From an uncultured Pelagibacteraceae bacterium (GTDB lineage Bacteria; Pseudomonadota; Alphaproteobacteria; Pelagibacterales; Pelagibacteraceae), in NCBI GenBank assembly GCA_902582155.1, contig CACHRI010000001.1, positions 137,307 to 201,306 on the forward strand: a stretch of DNA of 64,000 nt. The letters are read 5' to 3'. Of this stretch, positions 1 to 8,351 are shown piece after piece (the first letter of the stretch is position 1; each line of letters opens with the position of its first letter). The position numbers were made by a program, and so were the translations under genes. The notes beneath the pieces were generated by a model. The model searched no databases. It was not told the origin of the DNA and saw only the letters and a list, made by a program, of their open reading frames with translations.

Positions 1-971
1 CTTGTGTTCTTAACTTTGATAACGCTAAGGGTTTTTTAATTGGTAAGGAAAATAAAGGATTGAGTTCAATGTTTACAATGATGAATTTAGAGAGAATTAT
101 TGTTGGTATACAAGGATTAGGGATTGCAGAAACTGCCTATCAAAATTCACTTGCTTATACTAGAGAAAGAAAACAAGGTAAATCTAACGATAACAAAAAT
201 GGTGAAACAGATTTAATAATTAAACATGCTGATATCAGAAGAAGTTTAATGAACATGAAATCAATAATTGAAGGTCAAAGATCTCTGGCTTTCTGGTTAT
301 CCCAACAAGTTGATGTAAGCTTAAATCATTCAAATGAAAAGGTTAGAAAAGAAGCAGACGATATGGTCTCCTTAATGACACCTGTAGTAAAATCTTTTTT
401 TTCAGATATGGGTATGGAGATAACAAATGAAGCAATACAAATTTTTGGTGGTTATGGCTATACAAGAGATCAGGGTATTGAGCAATTATACAGAGATAAT
501 AGAATTACACCAATTTATGAGGGAACTAATTCTGTTCAAGCAATTGATTTAGTATTCAGAAAAGTACTTACTAATCGAACGTTGGAAAAATTTATATCCT
601 TGCTTCAAAATGAAATTAAGAATTATAACGATAATGTTGAATTAAAAAGACTATCCAACATTCTTAAAGAAAAGATAAAACTTCTATTAGACTTTTCAAA
701 ATGGTTAGACGATAAGTTAAAAAATCAAAAAGATGATGTTAGCGCGGCATGCAATGACTTTTTAAAAGTTCTTGGTTATGTTGCTTTAGGTTTTTCTTGG
801 CTTAAAATGACTAAAGTAAGCTTTGACAATTCAAGTAAAAATAAAAACTTTTATGAAGAAAAAATTAATACTGCAAAATACTTTTTTGATAAAATTCTAC
901 CTAGAATAGACAGTCATTATCATTCAGCAATAGCTGGTAGTGAAAGCTTGATGAAAGCTAAATTTAACTGA
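1..971 (+). CDS. dmdC: Acyl-CoA dehydrogenase, DmdC-like (5' truncated by window edge)
   Basis: The open frame is continuous from base 3 (first complete codon TGT), so the start lies left of the window and about 320 C-terminal residues remain. The segment contains the FAD/acyl-CoA core of long (about 600-residue) acyl-CoA dehydrogenases. The motif YEGTNSVQA (Glu codon at 519-521) carries the glutamate that acts as catalytic base in DmdC-type enzymes, and the extra C-terminal helical domain follows. In this context, two bases before a DmdB-like ligase and in the same operon as dmdA, it should oxidise 3-methylmercaptopropionyl-CoA to methylthioacryloyl-CoA. A general fatty acyl-CoA dehydrogenase is the alternative; the assignment rests on neighbours. 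Confidence 0.8.
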   Translation, partial: CVLNFDNAKGFLIGKENKGLSSMFTMMNLERIIVGIQGLGIAETAYQNSLAYTRERKQGKSNDNKNGETDLIIKHADIRRSLMNMKSIIEGQRSLAFWLSQQVDVSLNHSNEKVRKEADDMVSLMTPVVKSFFSDMGMEITNEAIQIFGGYGYTRDQGIEQLYRDNRITPIYEGTNSVQAIDLVFRKVLTNRTLEKFISLLQNEIKNYNDNVELKRLSNILKEKIKLLLDFSKWLDDKLKNQKDDVSAACNDFLKVLGYVALGFSWLKMTKVSFDNSSKNKNFYEEKINTAKYFFDKILPRIDSHYHSAIAGSESLMKAKFN

Positions 972-973
972 AA

Positions 974-2602
974 ATGAGTGTATACGAAAAAAATTTAGAG
1001 AAAAATAAAGCTAATTTCGTACCATTAACACCACTTACTTTTTTAGTTAGAGCAAAAGAAATCTACCCAAATTATGAAGCAGTAATTTATGAGGATAGAA
1101 ATTACACATGGTCAGAGGTTTATAAAAGATGTGTAAAATTTGCCAGCGCGCTTTCAAAGATTGGTATAAAAAAAGGGGACACTGTTTCTTTTTTAGCTTT
1201 TAATACACCTGAAATATTTGAAGCACATTATTCTGTGCCCATGACTGGAGCAGTGCTAAATACAATTAATATTCGTTTAGATGCAAAAACGATTTCATAT
1301 ATTTTGGAACACGGAGAAGCAAAAGTATTAGTTGTAGATCGCCAGCTTCATGTAGAAGTAAAAAAAGCCTTAAGCACTATAAAAAGAAAAATTACCATTA
1401 TTGATATAAACGATAAGCATGCAGATCAGTCAAAGTGTGGAAAGATCGGTGATAGAGAATATGAAGAATTTTTAAAAACTGGTGACGAGAATTTTCAATG
1501 GAAAATGCCCGAGGATGAATGGCAAGCTCTTTCACTAAGTTATACTTCTGGTACAACAGGAAATCCAAAAGGAGTAGTATATCACCATAGAGGGTCTTAC
1601 TTAATGTCTACTGGTAGTGCTACTGCTTGGAACATGCCCAATAGGTTAAATTTTTTAACTATTGTGCCTATGTTTCATTGTAATGGATGGGGTTATCCAT
1701 GGACTGTACCGATGTTAATAGGTCGAACTATTTGCTTGAGAAATATTGACGTTAAAAAAATTTTTGAGTTGATAGATAAATACAATGTTACGCATTTTGG
1801 AGGCGCTCCTATAGTTTTAAATATGATAACGGGCGCTCCCGAAAAAGACAGGAAAAAATTAAAACAAAAAGTTTATGTTTTAACGGCTGGTGCGCCGCCT
1901 CCAAGTATCATTTTTAAAAAAATGAAGAGTCTAGGTTTCGAAGTTATGCACGTATATGGATTAACAGAAACATACGGTCACGTAACACAATGTGCTTGGA
2001 ACGAGTCTTGGGATGGACTTAATGAAGAAAAACAAAATGAAATTAAAGCTAGGCAAGGAGTTCGATATCCAAACACTGAAGGTGTGGCTATAATGGATCC
2101 TGAAACCATGAAAGAAGTACCTAAAGATGGCAAAACTATTGGTGAGATAATGATCAAAGGCAATGTTGTAATGAAAGGATATTTTAAGGATAAAGATGCA
2201 ACTGATAAAGCTATGAAGGGTGGTTGGTTCCATACTGGAGATTTAGCGGTAATGCATCCTGATGGTTATGTAAAAATTCAAGATAGATCGAAAGATATAA
2301 TAATTTCTGGAGGTGAAAACATTTCGTCCATAGAAATTGAAAATACTTTAGCAAAACATCCATCCGTATCTATAGCGGCAGTTGTTGCGAAACCTGATGA
2401 GAAGTGGGGTGAGGTACCATGTGCTTTCATAGAAATGGTAAAAGATAAACCGGTCACAGAAAAAGAAATAATCTCTTTTTGTAAAGAAACTTTAGCAGGA
2501 TTTAAAGTTCCAAAAAAAGTGGAATTTTGCGATTTACCAAAAACCTCTACGGGAAAAATACAAAAGTTCGAGTTGAGAAAAAAAGCTAAAGAGTTAAACT
2601 AA
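974..2602 (+). CDS. dmdB: Acyl-CoA ligase, DmdB-like (3-methylmercaptopropionate-CoA ligase)
   Basis: 542 residues, the normal length for the AMP-forming acyl-CoA synthetase family. The ATP-binding P-loop TSGTTGNPKG is at residues 191-200, followed by YGLTETYG, a GWFHTGDLA motif, the hinge region and the C-terminal catalytic lysine in STGKIQ (K528). It would activate 3-methylmercaptopropionate with ATP and CoA, feeding the upstream dehydrogenase. It begins 2 bases after the dehydrogenase stop, so the two are translationally coupled. The family also contains medium-chain fatty-acid ligases, so substrate is inferred from linkage to dmdA. Confidence 0.85.
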   Translation: MSVYEKNLEKNKANFVPLTPLTFLVRAKEIYPNYEAVIYEDRNYTWSEVYKRCVKFASALSKIGIKKGDTVSFLAFNTPEIFEAHYSVPMTGAVLNTINIRLDAKTISYILEHGEAKVLVVDRQLHVEVKKALSTIKRKITIIDINDKHADQSKCGKIGDREYEEFLKTGDENFQWKMPEDEWQALSLSYTSGTTGNPKGVVYHHRGSYLMSTGSATAWNMPNRLNFLTIVPMFHCNGWGYPWTVPMLIGRTICLRNIDVKKIFELIDKYNVTHFGGAPIVLNMITGAPEKDRKKLKQKVYVLTAGAPPPSIIFKKMKSLGFEVMHVYGLTETYGHVTQCAWNESWDGLNEEKQNEIKARQGVRYPNTEGVAIMDPETMKEVPKDGKTIGEIMIKGNVVMKGYFKDKDATDKAMKGGWFHTGDLAVMHPDGYVKIQDRSKDIIISGGENISSIEIENTLAKHPSVSIAAVVAKPDEKWGEVPCAFIEMVKDKPVTEKEIISFCKETLAGFKVPKKVEFCDLPKTSTGKIQKFELRKKAKELN

Positions 2603-2615
2603 TTAAATTATAATA

Positions 2616-3065
2616 ATGTCAAAAATTTCAATTAATCTCAAATGGAGTCTTAATAGTGGAGAATTATCACCTGGTAAATATTCAAATAAACATCAAATAG
2701 AATTTAACGATGAGATCATTATAAATGGTGATGCAGCTCCAGACTGGAATGGAAACAAACAAAATAGTAATCCAGAACAAGCTCTTGCAGCAGCTTTAAG
2801 CAGTTGTCATATGATGACTTTTTTAGCTCTTGCTGCCAAAATGAATTGGCCAGTATCAGGATATACAGATAATGCAATAGCTACTTTAGGAAAAAATTCC
2901 AAAGGCAAAATGTCAGTAACCAATATTGAATTAAATCCAAAGATAGCATTTTCAAAAGAATTTTCTGTAGATAAAAACAAAATGAAAGAGGTACAAGAGA
3001 GAGCCCATCGATATTGTTTTATAGCTAACTCTTTGTCAGATGAAGTAAAGGTAAAGATTAATTAA
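2616..3065 (+). CDS. OsmC/Ohr-family thiol peroxidase-like protein
   Basis: 149 residues with both family-defining cysteines: C64 in SSCHMM and C134 in HRYCFIANS. Together these form the redox pair that reduces organic hydroperoxides in OsmC/Ohr proteins. No signal peptide, so cytoplasmic. It sits between the DmdB-like ligase (13-base gap) and the crotonase-like gene (3-base gap), inside the putative DMSP operon. A role in handling reactive sulfur or peroxide products made during methanethiol release is plausible but is inference; the sequence shows only the fold and its cysteines. Confidence 0.85.
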   Translation: MSKISINLKWSLNSGELSPGKYSNKHQIEFNDEIIINGDAAPDWNGNKQNSNPEQALAAALSSCHMMTFLALAAKMNWPVSGYTDNAIATLGKNSKGKMSVTNIELNPKIAFSKEFSVDKNKMKEVQERAHRYCFIANSLSDEVKVKIN

Positions 3066-3068
3066 CCC

Positions 3069-3878
3069 ATGAATTATAGAAAAAACAGTAAAATTTTAGA
3101 AACTTATTTAAATAAAAATGGTGTAATGCGTTTTAACTTAAATAGTCCAGAGAATTTAAATGCTCTTTCTGAAAATATGATGGATTTAATGCAAAATGCT
3201 TTGGACAAGGCAAGTCATAATAAAAATGTAAGAGTAATAATAATTTCAGGAGAGGGATCAACATTTTCATCTGGACATGACTTAAAAGAGTTGAAGGCTG
3301 CAAGAAAAGGTGCAGATAAAGGAAAAAAATATTTTTTAAAGATAATGAAAAAATGTTCAAAGATGATGCAAACAATAATTAAATGTCCAAAACCAATAAT
3401 TGCAGAAGTTGAAGGAACAGCTACAGCCGCTGGGTGTCAATTAGTTGCAAGTTGTGATTTAGCATATGCAAGCAGTTCAGCTAAATTTGCAACTCCTGGG
3501 GTAAATATAGGCTTATTTTGTTCTACACCCATGGTTGCAATTTCGAGAAACTTATCCAATAAACATTCTATGGAAATGCTTTTAACTGGAGAATTAATTT
3601 CATCAGATAAAGCTGCTAAAATTGGTTTAATCAACGATGTTATTGAAATAAATAAACTTAAAGATTTTACATTGGATAAAGCTCAAAAAATTTCAAAAAA
3701 ATCCTCAGTAACTTTAAAAATCGGTAAAGAAGCTTTTTATAAGCAATTAGATATGAAACTTTCCGATGCTTATGATTATGCTTCAAAGGTAATGGCTCAA
3801 AATATGCTTAAACTGGATGCCAAAGAGGGTATCGATGCTTTTATTGATAAAAGAGAGCCTAACTGGAAAGATAAATAA
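3069..3878 (+). CDS. Enoyl-CoA hydratase/isomerase family protein, ECHDC3 type, catalytic glutamates absent
   Basis: 269 residues with the crotonase fold: the first oxyanion-hole segment SSGHD (67-71) and the second around ATAAGCQ (119-124). In classical hydratases the residue after GGC is Glu and a second Glu lies 20 residues later. Here these positions are Q124 and G144 (FATPGVNIG), the pattern I associate with the ECHDC3 subfamily. Its operon position suggests a link to methylthioacryloyl-CoA hydration, normally done by DmdD or AcuH, but the missing acids argue against a standard hydratase mechanism. It could be an isomerase, a thioesterase-like member or a non-catalytic partner. Confidence 0.85.
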   Translation: MNYRKNSKILETYLNKNGVMRFNLNSPENLNALSENMMDLMQNALDKASHNKNVRVIIISGEGSTFSSGHDLKELKAARKGADKGKKYFLKIMKKCSKMMQTIIKCPKPIIAEVEGTATAAGCQLVASCDLAYASSSAKFATPGVNIGLFCSTPMVAISRNLSNKHSMEMLLTGELISSDKAAKIGLINDVIEINKLKDFTLDKAQKISKKSSVTLKIGKEAFYKQLDMKLSDAYDYASKVMAQNMLKLDAKEGIDAFIDKREPNWKDK

Positions 3879-3898
3879 TTTTTAATAAAGGTTTTGAA

Positions 3899-4675
3899 TT
3901 GATTACAGAAATTAAAAAGAAAAAAATATTTTCAAATGATGTTGGGCATCCTTTTGACAAAAAAAAACCGACCATCATTTTATTGCATGGCAGTGGCCAG
4001 TCTCATGTTGTTTGGTCTTTAACTGATCAATTTTTAGCAGATAAAGGTTTTAATGTATTTACTTTAGATCTCCCAGGACACGGTAATTCCGAAGGACCTT
4101 GTTTAAAATCAATAGAAGAAATATCAAATTGGATAAATGATTTTGTTGATCATGTTGGTATTGAAAAATCTATATTGGTTGCTCATTCTCAAGGATGTTT
4201 AGAGGCCCTTGAATTTGCGAAAAACTTTCCAAAAAAAGTTGAAAAAATAGTTTTTATTGCAGGTTCCTATTCTATACCTGTTAACAAAAGTTTAATTGAT
4301 CTAGCTTTATCTGGTGATATGGAAGCTATAAATTTAATGATGAAATGGGGATATGGGTCCTCAAAACAATTTATTGGAGGCAATCCATTACAAAAAATAC
4401 TTAATTCTTCTAGAGAGGTAAGAGAGGTTCTGGCTGTTGATTTGATTGCTTGTAATAATTACAAAAATGGTGCTGCTGCGGTAAAAAGCATAACGTGCCC
4501 AACGTTTTTTATTTTTGGTGAAATTGATAAGATGATTAGATTAGAATCAGGAGAAAAATTTGCAAAAATGATTAACAAATCTAAAGTTCATATAATTAAA
4601 AATTGTGGTCATATGATAATTTTAGAAAATGCGTTTGAGATGAGAGAAAAGATTTTAGAATTTTTAAACAAATGA
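3899..4675 (+). CDS. Alpha/beta hydrolase in the DMSP operon
   Basis: 258 residues starting at a TTG, with no nearby ATG. An oxyanion-hole HGSG motif is at 30-33, the nucleophile elbow AHSQG has S97, and D210 (GEID) and H238 (NCGHMI) complete the catalytic triad, so it should be an active serine hydrolase. There is no signal peptide. The stop overlaps the dmdA start (ATGA), which implies translational coupling to DMSP demethylase. A CoA-thioester or ester substrate in this pathway is an attractive guess, but the family is too broad to name a reaction. Confidence 0.8.
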   Translation: MITEIKKKKIFSNDVGHPFDKKKPTIILLHGSGQSHVVWSLTDQFLADKGFNVFTLDLPGHGNSEGPCLKSIEEISNWINDFVDHVGIEKSILVAHSQGCLEALEFAKNFPKKVEKIVFIAGSYSIPVNKSLIDLALSGDMEAINLMMKWGYGSSKQFIGGNPLQKILNSSREVREVLAVDLIACNNYKNGAAAVKSITCPTFFIFGEIDKMIRLESGEKFAKMINKSKVHIIKNCGHMIILENAFEMREKILEFLNK

Positions 4676-5778
4676 AGAATTTTTACATAAGCAAATCACG
4701 AAGAGTAAGGTCTACACCTTTTACAAAAAAAATAGAAGAGCAGGGTGTCAAAAGTTATACTGTTTATAACCATATGTTATTGCCAACCTCTTTTTCCAAT
4801 GTTGATGAAGAATATTTACATTTAAAAAAAGATGTTCAACTTTGGGATGTTTCAGTGCAAAGAGAAATAGAAATTTCTGGTAAAGACGCACATCAACTAG
4901 TGCAATTAATGACATGTAGAGATCTTTCTAAATCAAAAGTAGGCAGTTGTTATTATGTGCCATTAATTGACTCAAACGGCGGCATGGTAAACGATCCTTT
5001 AATCTATAAGTTAGAAGATAATATTTGGAGAGTATGTATAGCTGACTCAGACGTTCTTTTGTATGCCAAAGGAATTGCTGCAGGTAAAAAACTAAATGTA
5101 AAAATATTTGAGGCAAATATTGATACCTTAGCTGTACAAGGTCCAAAGTCGTTTAAATTAATGGAGGATGTATTTGGAAAAGAAATTTCTAAATTAAAAT
5201 TTTTTAAATATGATTTTTTTAAATTTAAAAATAACAAGTTTCTGATTTCAAGATCAGGATTTTCAAAGCAAGGAGGTTATGAAATTCATGTAGAAAATGT
5301 AAAAGCTGGTTTGGAGTTATATGATTATTTCTTTGAGGAAGGAAAAAAATATAATATTAAACCAGGAGCACCTAATCATGCTGAAAGAATTGAAGGAGGC
5401 TTATTGTCATATGGAAACGATATGCTTATAAGTGATAATCCATTTGAATGTGGTTTTGAAAAACTAGTTCATCTAAAAGACGATGTAGAATTTATAGGGA
5501 AAGACAGTTTAAAAAAGATTTTGAAAAATGGTATTAAAAGAAAACTAATGGGTGTAAAGATTAATTCAGATTCATTAAATTTAACCAGTGTGGATTTGTT
5601 AAATAAAAAAAAACAAATAATAGGTAATTTGAGATCTGCAGCTTTTTCTCCAACTTTCAAGAAGATAGTTGGAATAGCCATGATTAATAAAGAATATTGT
5701 AAAAATAAAGAGATTTTTAATATCAATTTAAATGATAATTTAATTGATGGTGAAGTTTGTAAATTACCAATAATTTAA
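4672..5778 (+). CDS. dmdA: DMSP demethylase DmdA (GcvT-family, tetrahydrofolate dependent)
   Basis: 368 residues, matching the usual DmdA length. The N-terminus carries SRRVRSTPFT and YTVYNHMLLP, stretches I recognise as characteristic of DmdA rather than of glycine-cleavage GcvT. The GcvT-type folate site GGYEIHV follows in the middle. It transfers a methyl group from dimethylsulfoniopropionate to tetrahydrofolate, leaving 3-methylmercaptopropionate, which the DmdB- and DmdC-like enzymes upstream can process. It overlaps the preceding hydrolase by 4 bases and is followed after 1 base by a complex I accessory gene. Related aminomethyltransferase-like proteins are the alternative, but the context makes DmdA the best call. 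Confidence 0.9.
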   Translation: MKNFYISKSRRVRSTPFTKKIEEQGVKSYTVYNHMLLPTSFSNVDEEYLHLKKDVQLWDVSVQREIEISGKDAHQLVQLMTCRDLSKSKVGSCYYVPLIDSNGGMVNDPLIYKLEDNIWRVCIADSDVLLYAKGIAAGKKLNVKIFEANIDTLAVQGPKSFKLMEDVFGKEISKLKFFKYDFFKFKNNKFLISRSGFSKQGGYEIHVENVKAGLELYDYFFEEGKKYNIKPGAPNHAERIEGGLLSYGNDMLISDNPFECGFEKLVHLKDDVEFIGKDSLKKILKNGIKRKLMGVKINSDSLNLTSVDLLNKKKQIIGNLRSAAFSPTFKKIVGIAMINKEYCKNKEIFNINLNDNLIDGEVCKLPII

Positions 5779-5779
5779 T

Positions 5780-6064
5780 ATGAAAAAAGCAAAAATTTAT
5801 ATTCCATCTAAAGCTGCAACTCAATCAGGTTTGGGGAAAGAAGATAAATGGATTTTAGAGTTTGACTCTAAAGATTCAACCACAAATCCATTAATGGGGT
5901 GGGAGTCTTCAAATGATACTATGGGAGAGGTAAAACTTGAATTTTCTTCTAAAGATAAGGCCATTGAATATGCTAAAAATAACAATATTTCTTACAAAGT
6001 CATTGAGCCTAATAAAAGAAAATTTATTATCAAATCTTATGCGGAGAATTTTACTAAGAATTAA
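5780..6064 (+). CDS. Complex I accessory subunit, NDUFS4-like (ETC complex I conserved region)
   Basis: 94 residues. The family's hallmarks are present: an N-terminal KIYIPSKAATQSG segment, WILEF, then PLMGWESS and a C-terminal EYAKNNNISYKV strand. Proteins of this family are the alphaproteobacterial counterparts of the mitochondrial 18-kDa NDUFS4 subunit and associate with NADH:quinone oxidoreductase. The gene lies 1 base after dmdA and 2 bases before the SbmA-like transporter, far from any nuo gene in this window. Co-transcription with DMSP genes may reflect simple packing or a link between sulfur catabolism and respiration. Confidence 0.85.
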   Translation: MKKAKIYIPSKAATQSGLGKEDKWILEFDSKDSTTNPLMGWESSNDTMGEVKLEFSSKDKAIEYAKNNNISYKVIEPNKRKFIIKSYAENFTKN

Positions 6065-6066
6065 TT

Positions 6067-7071
6067 ATGTGGCGTAGTTTTTTTACAGATAAAAAATGGC
6101 TTTTGTGGTCTTGGGGTGGTTTCGCCTTTATAATACTATCTCTTTTAGCTCAGACCTATATAGATGTTAAAATAAACGAGTGGTATAAGGGATTTTACGA
6201 CCTTCTACAAAAAGCCCCAGAACGTGAATTATCGGAATTTTATGATGGTATTTACCTATTTATGAAATTGGCTATCCCTTATGTCATTATTTATACAGTT
6301 ACCAATTATTTTACTAGACTTTGGGCTTTTAGATGGCGAGAGGCTATGACATTTTCTTATATGCCATATTGGAGAGCAGTAGATGCTAAAGTAGAAGGCG
6401 CCTCTCAAAGAATCCAAGAAGATGCTATGAATTTTGCTAAAATAGTTGAGAGTTTAGGCTTACAAATAGTAAGAGCTATAATGCTATTGATAGCCTTTAT
6501 TCCCATTTTATGGGGCTTATCCTCAAATGTAGTAATACCATTTTTTAAAGATATCACTGGATCTCTAGTTTGGGTTTCTTTGACAGCTAGTTTGGGAGGT
6601 TTAGTAATAAGCTGGTTAGTTGGAATTAAACTTCCAGGTTTAGAATATAACAATCAAAAAGTTGAAGCAGCCTTTAGAAAAGAACTTGTTTACGGTGAAG
6701 ATGATAGAAAAAACTACGTTCAAGCACCAACAATATTTCAATTATTTACCGGAATAAAATTTAATTATCATAGACTATTTTTACATTATGGCTATTTCGA
6801 TCTTTGGATAATTATGTACAACCAAACAATGATAATAGTTCCTTATCTTTTAATGGGACCTGGATTATTTACTGGTGCAATGACATTAGGTGTTTTAATT
6901 CAAACCTCATCAGCTTTTAGAGAGGTTCAAAGTAGTTTTTCTTTATTTTTACAAAACTGGACAAGAATAACTGAATTAAGATCTATATATAAACGACTTA
7001 ATGAATTCGAGACTGCGATTAATTTTGGAAATAAGTTGAGAAAACCTCGAAAATCTGATGTAAGAGCTTAA
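6067..7071 (+). CDS. SbmA/BacA-like family inner membrane transporter
   Basis: 334 residues with several membrane segments (around 10-30, 70-95, 135-165, 175-195 and 240-290). Family features include NEWYKGFYDLLQ near the N-terminus, FTRLWAFRWREAM, and RIQEDAMNFA in the middle, typical of SbmA/BacA proteins that import peptides or related compounds using the proton gradient. The substrate cannot be read from sequence. The stop codon overlaps the start of the next permease by one base (TAATG), so both are at the distal end of the dmd operon. Confidence 0.8.
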   Translation: MWRSFFTDKKWLLWSWGGFAFIILSLLAQTYIDVKINEWYKGFYDLLQKAPERELSEFYDGIYLFMKLAIPYVIIYTVTNYFTRLWAFRWREAMTFSYMPYWRAVDAKVEGASQRIQEDAMNFAKIVESLGLQIVRAIMLLIAFIPILWGLSSNVVIPFFKDITGSLVWVSLTASLGGLVISWLVGIKLPGLEYNNQKVEAAFRKELVYGEDDRKNYVQAPTIFQLFTGIKFNYHRLFLHYGYFDLWIIMYNQTMIIVPYLLMGPGLFTGAMTLGVLIQTSSAFREVQSSFSLFLQNWTRITELRSIYKRLNEFETAINFGNKLRKPRKSDVRA

Positions 7072-7970
7072 TGGAGCTCTATATAAAGTTAATTGATGTT
7101 CTTTTCCCTGTCTTCTTTATTATTGGAGTAGGTTATTATCTTGGTAAAAAAGATCCAAATTTTGATACAACTTTCATAACAAATTTCGCCGGAAATATCG
7201 GTACACCAGCTATGATTTTTTATACAATTACAACAACTGGTGTAACTCTTGATGTATTTATAGAATATTTTATTTATGCTGTAATAATAATTGCAGGATT
7301 TGCAATTGTCGGTTTCATATTTTTATTTATTCTTAAAAAAGATACTATTACAGAATTACCACCGTTAATTTTACCAAATACTGGCAACATGGGTGTTCCT
7401 ATTTGTTTATTTGCGTATGGTACAGAAGGCCTTGGAGTGGCATCTGCTATAGCATCTGTAATTATTTTATTTCACTTCACTATCGGTGTTTTATTAGCCA
7501 AAAAAAGTTTTTCATTAGATATTTTAGTAAAAAACGTTCCTATCTATGGAATTATTATTGCGGTTCTTTTTCTTTACTTTGAGTGGGAGGTTCCAGGTTA
7601 TATTGAAAACACTACATTTTTATTAACTTATACAACAATATTTTTAGTTTTAATGTCTTTGGGTATAGCATTAACAAGACTTAAAGTTGTTTCTTGGACA
7701 CACGCATCTATACTAGGAGCGGTTAGGGTAGTTATCGGTCCAATTATAGGGTTTGCTCTTATTAAATTTTTAGGACTTACGGGTTTTGCTGCTGGGGTTC
7801 TTTTAATTCAATCCTCTATGCCTAGTGCAGTTTTAACTTATTTGGTTGGTTCAATGTATTCCGAAAAGAGGGCGGTAGACAACGTGGCTAGTGTAATAGT
7901 TACTTCTACGTTAATGTCCTTTATATCAGCACCTATTATCGTTTATATAAGTTTACTTTTTTTTCAATAA
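7071..7970 (+). CDS. AEC-family (auxin efflux carrier-type) transporter
   Basis: 299 residues and about ten hydrophobic helices. The conserved PNTGNMGVPI segment in the first half and QSSMPSAVLTYLVG in the second are the two half-site motifs of the AEC/MdcF permease family, which moves organic acids such as malonate or malate. It is the last gene of the plus-strand operon that begins left of the window; its start overlaps the SbmA-like stop. Substrate is unknown. A small carboxylate linked to DMSP breakdown is a reasonable hypothesis only. Confidence 0.85.
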   Translation: MELYIKLIDVLFPVFFIIGVGYYLGKKDPNFDTTFITNFAGNIGTPAMIFYTITTTGVTLDVFIEYFIYAVIIIAGFAIVGFIFLFILKKDTITELPPLILPNTGNMGVPICLFAYGTEGLGVASAIASVIILFHFTIGVLLAKKSFSLDILVKNVPIYGIIIAVLFLYFEWEVPGYIENTTFLLTYTTIFLVLMSLGIALTRLKVVSWTHASILGAVRVVIGPIIGFALIKFLGLTGFAAGVLLIQSSMPSAVLTYLVGSMYSEKRAVDNVASVIVTSTLMSFISAPIIVYISLLFFQ

Positions 7971-8351
7971 ATACAATGATTTACATTATATTGTTAAAGT
8001 AAAATATTAATATATAAGTAAATAATACTTACCTTTAAGTAATAATATCAACTAAAAGTATTGGTATTATTGACATATTTATACAATATTTTAGAAAAAA
8101 AAAATTATATTAAATAAAATCCAACAAATTAGAGATTAAAAATACCCCTAAAACCAATCATTTTTAGGTCTTCTAGAAGCGGCTAATAGTGGGAATTCTA
8201 GAGCAATGCATAAAAGGAATATAGCGTTTAAAAGGCCATAGATAGCGTTTTTTTTGCGATTTTATATTGTATGGCACAACTGACCCGCGAGTAAGTAAAA
8301 AAAGCAACCAAAGATTGAGAATTATGCTAAAACGCCCGTTAAACAACAATT
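7971..8351. other. 381-base non-coding segment at the edge of the accessory region
   Basis: By far the longest gap in a window where most genes abut. The left part (7971-8110) is almost pure A/T. The right part (about 8140-8345) is visibly richer in G and C and has stops in all frames. It contains a 7-bp stem with an 8-base loop (CCTAAAA at 8147-8153, TTTTAGG at 8162-8168), a perfect 10-bp palindrome CTTCTAGAAG (8170-8179), two copies of ATAGCGTTT (8221-8229, 8242-8250), and TTCTAGA at 8171, 8196 and 8350. This could be a structured RNA, a recombination scar or gene debris; I cannot decide. Confidence 0.5.

Noticed and set aside
1961-2233. Long antisense open frame within the DmdB-like gene
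   Set aside because: It lies wholly opposite a well-supported gene, has low-complexity cysteine/phenylalanine-rich translation and no family features. The same applies to the other antisense frames over recJ, hppA, glyA, pyrB and topA.
3069-3878. Naming the crotonase dmdD
   Set aside because: It lacks both glutamates used by DmdD and carries ECHDC3-type sequence, so the symbol would claim a reaction the sequence does not support.
8015-8031. Hairpin TAAGTA-AATAA-TACTTA as terminator of the dmd operon
   Set aside because: The stem is six A/T-rich pairs and no run of T follows; such hairpins are expected by chance at this base composition.
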